Shown here: positions 34,490 through 40,430 of the stretch, piece by piece
Layout: each line of letters begins with the position of its first letter
How positions within the stretch are numbered: the stretch's first letter is position 1
Source: Desulfobacteraceae bacterium
Lineage (GTDB): Bacteria > Desulfobacterota > Desulfobacteria > Desulfobacterales > Desulfobacteraceae
Reading direction: 5' to 3'
Assembly: GCA_022712835.1 (NCBI GenBank)
Contig: JAFLJU010000066.1
Location: forward strand, 1 to 40,430
Length of the DNA stretch: 40,430 nt
The notes under the pieces: generated by a model
The model's input: the letters and a program-made list of their open reading frames with translations, nothing else
What the model was told of the DNA's origin: nothing
Database searches by the model: none
Program-made: the position numbers and the translations under genes

Positions 34490-36127
34490 TTAGGCCCAGG
34501 GTACAAGTCCCCAGCAAAAGATTGCAAGACAGATGACGGAAATAATCACCGGCACTGTGATCCCGTTGTAACGGGTTTCTTCATAATCTGTGCCCCAGCC
34601 GTGGATGCGATCAATGACTTTTTTGTCCGCCAGAGTGGGTGCATAGGCTTTGAAGATAGCCATTCGGTTAAAGGCAATGGACAGGAGGATAAACATGGCA
34701 AAACTTAAGGGAATGGTGACCATTCCGCCGGACATGCCAAGGGCTGCCACAAGACCTTTTCCCACAATGATTGAGGGGAATACATGGGGCGAGATCAGGA
34801 TATACAAGAATCCGCAGAACAAAGAGGAGACGATAAGCGCAAGCTTATTGGCTTCCTTCCACCAGACACCTAAGAGAATGGCCGGGGTCGCGGTGGTGGC
34901 CAGAAGGCCAAAGGCCCAGAGAATACTGGTTACTAAAAATTTCGGGGGACTAAAGGCCATAATGATCGCTAAAAAACCGCCCATGGCAAGTGCTGCATAT
35001 CCCCATTTCATTTTTTTGGCAGAGGCCATTTCCGGCGCAATAATACCCAGCAGATCCGAGCCCACAAGTCCTGCAATGGCCATCAGATTACCACCGATGG
35101 TGGAAAGTCCGGCTGCCACGGCACCGCCCATAACAAAGGCCGCTACCAGGGTCGGGTTATAAAATACATTGAGAATCAACAGGGTCTGATCTGCTTTCTC
35201 GATAATTCTTCCCGTGGTGGCCGTAAAAAAGTTTCCTGCAAATCCAACGGCATAGGTGCCGGAAAACAGAAGCCCCAGGAAAAGAGCGAACCAGACAACG
35301 GCCCACCTTGCACTTTTAACCGAGGAAGCGGTGAAAACCTTCATGGCCAGATGGGGAAGTGCTATCGGGCCTAAAGTAAAGGCCGGAATCAGGGCGAAGT
35401 ACCATCTGAAATCATATTTCATGTCAAAAAAGGTAGGAACGTTTTTGATCATATCTGGAACCATATCACCGTAGGCCAGGGGCGGAAACCACCATCCAGA
35501 GGATCCCATCAATTTCATGATAGCGCCCATGGGAACAATCATGGCAATGGTCATGACCACCATCTGAAAGGCGGCATTGTAAGAGGCCCCGTACATGCCG
35601 CCCACGGTGATAAACCCGACGGTGGCAACACCTGCAACAACAATGGCGATGTTATAGGGAACCCCGAAAAGCAGCTCAAAGGCACGGCCCAGACCGATCA
35701 TCTGGCCCAGGGCATACATGATCATGATCAGGATCATCCAGCAGACAATAACGATGGTGGAAGGTTTCCCGTAGCGCTGGCGAATAAAGGTAGCTGGTGT
35801 AAAGGCTTTCATCCGTCTCAGGCTGGTGCCGTATAAAAGGGTCAACAAAGGGATCGAGATGGCCCATTGGATCCAGAGGTAGACAAAGGGAACCTGGAGT
35901 TTCATAATCAGGGCAATTACCCCTAGAAAGGTAGCAAGGCTGGCCCAGGTGGCGGCCATTCCAAGTCCATTGGTTACGGGTCCTATGGAAAACCCGGCTG
36001 CATAAAAATCCTCATCGGAAACGGTTTTCTTAGAGGCGGTATACCCCACATAATAAAAGATCATGAAAAGGAGTCCCACAATCCCGAGTCCTACCCAGAC
36101 GTTGCTTAATGCATATTCAGCTGGCAT
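34490..36127 (-). CDS. Sodium:solute symporter (SSS family)
   Basis: A 545-residue protein with about 13 transmembrane helices and SSS-family features: FYYVGYTASKKTVSDEDFYA (the end of helix 1 leading to the substrate helix), GLGMAATWASLATFLGVIAL, the helix-loop FTPATFIRQRYGKP and the LSTIGGNLMAIAGLVGSDLL segment that often carries sodium-site residues. It has a GGAGG ribosome site and starts 11 bases after the stop of the small membrane protein. SSS transporters with such a small partner import carboxylates or amino acids with sodium. The ligase two genes upstream suggests that the cargo is a carboxylic acid that is activated on entry. Confidence 0.92.
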   Translation of the reverse strand: MPAEYALSNVWVGLGIVGLLFMIFYYVGYTASKKTVSDEDFYAAGFSIGPVTNGLGMAATWASLATFLGVIALIMKLQVPFVYLWIQWAISIPLLTLLYGTSLRRMKAFTPATFIRQRYGKPSTIVIVCWMILIMIMYALGQMIGLGRAFELLFGVPYNIAIVVAGVATVGFITVGGMYGASYNAAFQMVVMTIAMIVPMGAIMKLMGSSGWWFPPLAYGDMVPDMIKNVPTFFDMKYDFRWYFALIPAFTLGPIALPHLAMKVFTASSVKSARWAVVWFALFLGLLFSGTYAVGFAGNFFTATTGRIIEKADQTLLILNVFYNPTLVAAFVMGGAVAAGLSTIGGNLMAIAGLVGSDLLGIIAPEMASAKKMKWGYAALAMGGFLAIIMAFSPPKFLVTSILWAFGLLATTATPAILLGVWWKEANKLALIVSSLFCGFLYILISPHVFPSIIVGKGLVAALGMSGGMVTIPLSFAMFILLSIAFNRMAIFKAYAPTLADKKVIDRIHGWGTDYEETRYNGITVPVIISVICLAIFCWGLVPWA

Positions 36128-36137
36128 GGTTGCCTCC

Positions 36138-36431
36138 TTATTGGATTAATGTGTCTGTATCGGTTTCTGTCACAGGGGGAAGAGAATTAACATATTCTTC
36201 CATTTCATCATCAAACTTATTGCACATGATGGTCATCACAAGACAAACGCCAGCAACGCCAAACCATCCCAATAAAATGGGCAGGATGTATTGGATTGGA
36301 AATCCCCAGAGACTTCCCTGCTGAAGGGAGGGAAATAGAACAAAAATGGAGGCCGAGTGCCCCATTAAAAGCAATAAGGCAGAGAAAACAAGGGTCAGTC
36401 TGATCTCCTTTTTGTAGAGCTTTTCTTTCAT
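36138..36431 (-). CDS. Small membrane subunit of the symporter (DUF4212-like)
   Basis: A 97-residue protein with two membrane helices (LTLVFSALLLLMGHSASIFV and PIQYILPILLGWFGVAGVCL) and charged ends. The layout, size and the GFPIQY and CNKFDDEME motifs resemble the DUF4212/symporter small subunit found next to SSS permeases. It has an AGGAG ribosome site and lies directly before the symporter gene. It probably forms a complex with the symporter or stabilises it. The family assignment is by overall pattern only. Confidence 0.7.
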   Translation of the reverse strand: MKEKLYKKEIRLTLVFSALLLLMGHSASIFVLFPSLQQGSLWGFPIQYILPILLGWFGVAGVCLVMTIMCNKFDDEMEEYVNSLPPVTETDTDTLIQ

Positions 36432-36484
36432 GTTTTTAACTCCTGTTCGTAAAGATGTTTTTGGTTAATACTATTTGGCTAATG

Positions 36485-38239
36485 TTATTTTTTCTTGGAA
36501 CTCAGTTCAGGGAACTGATGATAGAAAAATTCGTTGGAGTTCTCTCCTTTTTTGCCGTTTTCGTTTTCCCTCAACTCGATCCTGCGGATTTTACCGCTGA
36601 TGGTCTTGGGCAGTTCGGTCACGAACTCAATGATTCTGGGGATTTTGAATTTGGCCAATACTAAAATGGTGTGCTGGAACAATTCCAGGGCAAGTTCCCT
36701 GGATGGCTCATTGCCATTGGTCAGGATAACAAAGGCTTTGACCAGTTGATGCCGTTTGGGATCTGGAACCCCGACAACTGCTGTTTCCATGACGGCGATA
36801 TGTTCTATTAACGCACTTTCCACTTCAAAGGGCCCCACACGGAAATCCGAAGATTTGATGACATCATCGGAACGACCGACAAACCACCAGTATCCGTCTT
36901 TGTCAAATGTGGCCTTGTCACCCGTGTAATAAAGACCGTGCTGGAATGCTTCTGCGGTTTTTGCTTCATTGTCGATGTATTCCTGGAACAGGCCGATGGC
37001 CCGCCAATTGTTCAGGCGAACCACAATGTGACCGGTTTCGTCAGGTGTCGTAATTTGGTTTCCCTCATCATCGGCCAGGATGACGTCGTACATGTATGAG
37101 GGATACCCAAAGGACCCCAGACGCATCTTGTCTACCATCCAGGGTGGGTTTCCGATCATGGCGGTGGATTCGGTCTGGCCGTAGAAATCACGGATTTGAG
37201 TACCAGTACCTTCTCTCCACTGGTCAATGACTTCCGGATTCAAAGGTTCGCCTGCGCTGATGGAATATTTCATGGCAGAAAGGTCGTATTTTGAAAGATC
37301 CAGGCCGACAAAGGCGCGCCATGCCGTTGGCGGGGCACAGAAAGAATTAACTTTATATTTGGCCACGGCAGCGAGATATTTTTCAATATCCAATACCGTG
37401 AAATTGAAGCCCGTGGCAGTGGCCCCCATGTTAAAGGGAGCGAAAAAGCTGCTCCATGCCCATTTGGCCCATCCGGGTGCGCTCAGGTTATGGTGGACAT
37501 CTCCTGGTTCCAGGCCGATGATGATGGCGGTGGACAGATGTCCCAGGGGGTATGAAACCGCAGAGTGTCCGACCCGCTTGGGAAGCCCTGTGGTTCCAGA
37601 GGTAAAAAAGCAGAAAAGGACATCTTCATTGCTCACATCCGCAGCTTCGGCTTCTGGTTTTTCCTGGGCAATATCCGCATAGGAGGTCCATCCTTCTTTT
37701 TGTCCCAGAACAATCTTTGCCTTGGGGGTACAATTGGCTTTTTTCAGAGCGTCATCCACCAGATCCGTCAAGCCTTCAAAGGAAACGATAACATCTGGCG
37801 GGTACGCTTCAAACCGGAACTGTATTTCTCGTTCCGTCATGCTGGTGGCCGTAGGCACAGAGACAAGGCCCCCTTTGATGCCGGCAAAAGTTGCAAACCA
37901 GGTTTCCGGAACAATCGGGGTCAGCATGTACAGGTTGTTTCCTTTTTCAACTCCGTTCTTGCGTAAAAAATTTAAAAACTTATTCCCGTTGGCAGCCAGT
38001 TCCTTATAGGTAAATTGCTGTTCGGCATCCGTATTCATATCTGTCCAGATAAGGGCCAGTTGATCACCGCGTTCTTTGACGTGTATCCCCTCAAAGACTT
38101 CTGATGCCCAGTTAAACTTTTCGGGTAGTTCTGAGTTATTTAGCTTCTCGAAGAACGCTTTTGCTTGGGTTTCACGCTCCCCCATATCCTGGATACAATT
38201 GAGGGCCATTGCTTCTCTGTATGTGCTTTCCAACGACAT
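36485..38239 (-). CDS. Acyl-CoA synthetase (AMP-forming, medium-chain type)
   Basis: The protein has 584 residues and begins with a perfect GGAGGA nine bases upstream. Adenylation motifs are complete: CFFTSGTTGLPKRVGHSAVS, FYGQTESTAMIG, GLYYTGDKATFDKDGYWWFV, GRSDDVIKSSDFRVGPFEVE and the catalytic Lys in LPKTISGKIRRIEL. The extended N-terminus with WASEVFEGIHV fits the medium-chain acyl-CoA synthetase/acetyl-CoA synthetase-like branch. In the hinge loop the usual Ser-Ser-Gly-Tyr-Arg is Ser-Ser-Asp-Phe-Arg. It is the first gene of an operon with the small subunit, the symporter and the Yip1-like protein. It belongs to a different subfamily from the ligase at 25484. The acid substrate is not determined. 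Confidence 0.92.
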   Translation of the reverse strand: MSLESTYREAMALNCIQDMGERETQAKAFFEKLNNSELPEKFNWASEVFEGIHVKERGDQLALIWTDMNTDAEQQFTYKELAANGNKFLNFLRKNGVEKGNNLYMLTPIVPETWFATFAGIKGGLVSVPTATSMTEREIQFRFEAYPPDVIVSFEGLTDLVDDALKKANCTPKAKIVLGQKEGWTSYADIAQEKPEAEAADVSNEDVLFCFFTSGTTGLPKRVGHSAVSYPLGHLSTAIIIGLEPGDVHHNLSAPGWAKWAWSSFFAPFNMGATATGFNFTVLDIEKYLAAVAKYKVNSFCAPPTAWRAFVGLDLSKYDLSAMKYSISAGEPLNPEVIDQWREGTGTQIRDFYGQTESTAMIGNPPWMVDKMRLGSFGYPSYMYDVILADDEGNQITTPDETGHIVVRLNNWRAIGLFQEYIDNEAKTAEAFQHGLYYTGDKATFDKDGYWWFVGRSDDVIKSSDFRVGPFEVESALIEHIAVMETAVVGVPDPKRHQLVKAFVILTNGNEPSRELALELFQHTILVLAKFKIPRIIEFVTELPKTISGKIRRIELRENENGKKGENSNEFFYHQFPELSSKKK

Positions 38240-38424
38240 TTGATTCCTCCATTAAATTTTTATCAGATATAGACTGTCTGCCTTTTGTCCTATTTTCAAA
38301 AATTTCTTACGATACGCAATTTCGCTTATAGTTCTATAAAACTGTGGATTTTCTACAATCGGTTGAAAGCTGATTTATGTTGTAGGATTTGGGAGATGGT
38401 TTTCTAGGGAAAAAAAGGAGGGGG

Positions 38425-38444
38425 TGTAGGTGGGTGAACCTACA
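38425..38444. promoter_or_regulatory. Inverted repeat between regulator and acyl-CoA ligase (locus 2)
   Basis: Perfect seven-base arms TGTAGGT/ACCTACA flank a six-base spacer, nine bases beyond the regulator stop and about 190 upstream of the ligase start. No T-run follows. The element resembles 25345-25361 in the paralogous locus (shared TGTAGGTG...AACCTA), differing by one base in spacing. Confidence 0.4.
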
Positions 38445-38453
38445 AGAAGCGGC

Positions 38454-39125
38454 TTAGCCTTGCTGGGTAGTGACCTGACCGGTTTTTTCAAAATGAACAG
38501 CGCAGCGGACCAGTTCATTGGCATGTTTAAGGAAAAGCTTTTCCTTGATCCGTTCCCGGTAGGTACCAATGGTCTTGATGCTAAGAAATAGTCTTGTTGC
38601 AATTTCACGGGAGGAAAATCCCCGGCCGATCATTTTGAACACCTGGAGTTCCCGGTCCGTGAGCCGGTTAACAGGGGTTTTCTTCCGGACTTCCTGGGGA
38701 TTGGACATGGTGGAGAGAATATGTTCCTTGACCTTTTCGTTGAGATAAATTTTTCCTTCCAAAACATGGTGGATGGCGGTTACAACCGACTCCATGGCTT
38801 CCTGTTTCATGATATACCCCCGGGCACCAGCGGCAAGAGCCCGCTGGGCATAGAGATATTCATCGTGCATGGACAGGACTAGGACCGGGATGTGAGGATG
38901 GTGGAGCTTGACATGTTTGACAAGATCAATTCCATCGGACCGTTTCAATGAGATGTCAGCGATAATCAGGTCCGGGGCCATCGCTTCAATTTCCACAATG
39001 GCCGGGTCCACATCCTTGGACTTACCATAGGCGCAAAGATCTTCTTCCTGGTTGATCAGTTCGGCAAGCCCGAGCCTGAATATAGGATGATCTTCAACCA
39101 ACAGTATCTGTTTCTTCTCTGGCAT
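38454..39125 (-). CDS. NarL/FixJ-type response regulator (paralogue)
   Basis: A 223-residue regulator with receiver pocket E11-D12, phospho-acceptor D57 (LIIADISL), Lys in YIMKQ and a LuxR-type helix-turn-helix (LTDRELQVFKMIGRGFSSRE, then IATRLFLSIKTIGTYRERI). It is a clear paralogue of the regulator at 24659-25324. It is encoded 120 bases downstream of its kinase, without the overlap seen at the other locus. The ligase-symporter operon lies directly downstream, with a conserved inverted repeat in between, so it is the likely local target. Confidence 0.92.
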   Translation of the reverse strand: MPEKKQILLVEDHPIFRLGLAELINQEEDLCAYGKSKDVDPAIVEIEAMAPDLIIADISLKRSDGIDLVKHVKLHHPHIPVLVLSMHDEYLYAQRALAAGARGYIMKQEAMESVVTAIHHVLEGKIYLNEKVKEHILSTMSNPQEVRKKTPVNRLTDRELQVFKMIGRGFSSREIATRLFLSIKTIGTYRERIKEKLFLKHANELVRCAVHFEKTGQVTTQQG

Positions 39126-39245
39126 ATCCTGTCTTCATAAAATTAAATTTAAGTTGGAGAACCCTACCATTTTTGATAAGAGATTTCCAGCGGCGAATTG
39201 GATTGCCAATAGATTCATAAACAATATGGCTTTGTTTTCTTCCCT

Positions 39246-40430
39246 TCAGGCGGAGGGGTCTGTCAATGCGGCCAGGGGCATGGATAGTTTTATCCGGGTT
39301 CCTTTCATTTTATCCGAAGAAATCATGAGGGAGGCCCCGACTATTTTGGCCCGGTAATTCATGATACGAAGTCCCATGCCATTGTGATGGATCGTGGGCT
39401 CCATTCCTTTTCCATTGTCCTGGATCCTAAACTTAAATTGATCCTCCTGAACCTCCATGGAAATTAAAATTTTTGTGGCATGGCCGTGACGAATGGCATT
39501 GCGCACGGCTTCCCCTGCAATATGGTAGAGATTGATGGTCGCCAGGTGATTTTTTACCTCCACAGCGCCATGGATCTTCAACTGACAGTCCACCTGGTGG
39601 AGCATCCTTGTGGTGGTGACCAGATCCTCAAGTGAGGAAATCAGGCCATGGGTATAATAGACCGGACAAAGACCCCGGGCCAGCCGTCTGGTTTTAGAAA
39701 TGGCCTCCTTGATCAATTCGGTAATTTGGTCCGACAATCGGGCTGCCCCGGGCGATTGCCCCAAGGCCTTTTTTTTCAACACCTTGGTCAACCCTTCGAT
39801 CCCGATTAAATGGGGGCACAGATCATCGTGGAGATCATTCCCAATGGCCTGGCGCTCCTTTTCTCCTATCTCCATGATCGCCTTTTCAAGGCGTTTGACC
39901 TCGGAAATATCTCTGTGGGTGATCACCGACCCAAGGGGGTTTCCATGTTTGTCCCGGTAAACCGATCCCCGGGTGGTGACATCAATGAGCTGGCCGTTTT
40001 TTGCCCTTCGTTTGGTTTCCACCCGGGGAAGGACATTCCCTTTGAGGATGGTGCCGATTCCCTCCATGGTCTCTTTCCAGTGGGCCCGGGGGACAAAATG
40101 ATCCATGGTTCTGCCCAGGCTGTCTTCAAGGGTATATCCGAACACCTTGGAAAAGGCGGGGTTCATATAAATAACAAGGCCCTCCATGTCGTAGACAACA
40201 ATGGGATCTGGTACCGCTTCCATGACCGACCGGTATTTTTCCTCACTCTCTTTTAATGCCGCCTGGGCCTGACGGCGATCCTGGATCTCCGTTAAAAGCT
40301 CTTTGTCATGGGTGGCCAATCTGTCCATGAAGGAATTATAATAAAAGGTGAGCTGTCCCACCTCGTCGGTGGATTCCATTTTCACACCCCGGTTTGAAAA
40401 TCCCCCGGCAATATCCTGGTTGAACCGGAT
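39246..40430 (-). CDS. Sensor histidine kinase, 5' end outside window (paralogue)
   Basis: The frame is open to the right edge; reading upstream of the GTG at 40385 gives RFNQDIAGGFSNRGVKMEST, the end of a HAMP domain, so that GTG is not the real start. About 394 residues are in the window: HAMP, PAS (VMEAVPDPIVVYDMEGLVIY), HisKA_3 with His in GNDLHDDLCPHLIGI, and the ATPase (EAVRNAIRHGHATK; DNGKGM; MGLRIMNYRAK). The architecture and many segments match the kinase at 22374. A Cache sensor domain is expected further upstream but not seen. It pairs with the regulator 120 bases downstream. Confidence 0.9.
   Translation of the reverse strand: MRFNQDIAGGFSNRGVKMESTDEVGQLTFYYNSFMDRLATHDKELLTEIQDRRQAQAALKESEEKYRSVMEAVPDPIVVYDMEGLVIYMNPAFSKVFGYTLEDSLGRTMDHFVPRAHWKETMEGIGTILKGNVLPRVETKRRAKNGQLIDVTTRGSVYRDKHGNPLGSVITHRDISEVKRLEKAIMEIGEKERQAIGNDLHDDLCPHLIGIEGLTKVLKKKALGQSPGAARLSDQITELIKEAISKTRRLARGLCPVYYTHGLISSLEDLVTTTRMLHQVDCQLKIHGAVEVKNHLATINLYHIAGEAVRNAIRHGHATKILISMEVQEDQFKFRIQDNGKGMEPTIHHNGMGLRIMNYRAKIVGASLMISSDKMKGTRIKLSMPLAALTDPSA

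Noticed and set aside
1..40430. CRISPR arrays, tRNA or rRNA genes and complete insertion sequences
   Set aside because: I looked for repeated spacers, cloverleaf sequences and transposase motifs and found none beyond the lone three-repeat array.

Overview
The window looks like an accessory stretch of a chromosome from an anaerobic deltaproteobacterium (Desulfobacterota, plausibly a Desulfobacter/Desulfobacula-like sulfate reducer). This is an inference from gene content: an NHLM-type peptide exporter, dCache sensor kinases paired with NarL-type regulators, and modules of acyl-CoA ligase, transporter and acyl-CoA dehydrogenase. There is no rRNA or other taxonomic marker in view. I see no tRNA, rRNA, CRISPR array or complete insertion sequence.

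Region 1 (1-411) is the end of a TPR-like gene and a decayed PAS-sensor remnant. Region 2 (319-19951) is the highlight: a thirteen-gene minus-strand operon for a ribosomally made, post-translationally modified peptide (RiPP). In transcription order it encodes a 91-residue Nif11/NHLP-type precursor (71-residue leader ending in Ala-Gly-Gly, 20-residue core SSATWVSTGAAVGGASAAAL), a YcaO enzyme, a TfuA partner, a family-4 glycosyltransferase, two paralogous B12-type radical SAM enzymes with an unusual CX4CX2C cluster motif, an APS-kinase-like (CysC-like) protein, a TolC-like outer membrane channel, a HlyD-like adaptor, a C39-peptidase ABC exporter, a second peptidase-less ABC protein, an E1/ThiF-like adenylating enzyme fused to a PqqD-like leader-binding domain, and an alpha/beta hydrolase. 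YcaO plus TfuA predicts backbone thioamidation. The E1-like partner is typical of azoline-forming systems. The core has no cysteine. A terminator-like hairpin that competes with an alternative hairpin sits between the precursor and the modification genes and could set their ratio. I know of no characterised product made by this enzyme combination.

Region 3 (19952-22322) holds a small DUF1566-type secreted protein with a damaged start, a stand-alone radical SAM protein and an AT-rich gap of about 750 bases. Region 4 (22323-30475, plus strand) is a dCache sensor kinase and its NarL-type regulator, then an acyl-CoA ligase, an NCS2-family permease and an extended acyl-CoA dehydrogenase. Composition changes abruptly inside the ligase gene. 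Region 5 (30476-33802) has hairpins, three 22-base-period repeats resembling a lone transposon end, a DUF2889 protein, a GNAT acetyltransferase and a DEAD-box helicase.

Region 6 (33834-40430, minus strand) is a second, paralogous sensor kinase/regulator pair. It is followed by another acyl-CoA ligase, a small membrane subunit, a sodium:solute symporter and a Yip1-like membrane protein. In both kinase loci the regulator is followed by an acyl-CoA ligase, and both regulator-ligase gaps contain a TAGGT/ACCTA inverted repeat. This suggests duplicated carboxylate sensing and uptake/activation modules. Coordinates and motifs were read by eye; all functional assignments are from recognised motifs, without database searches.
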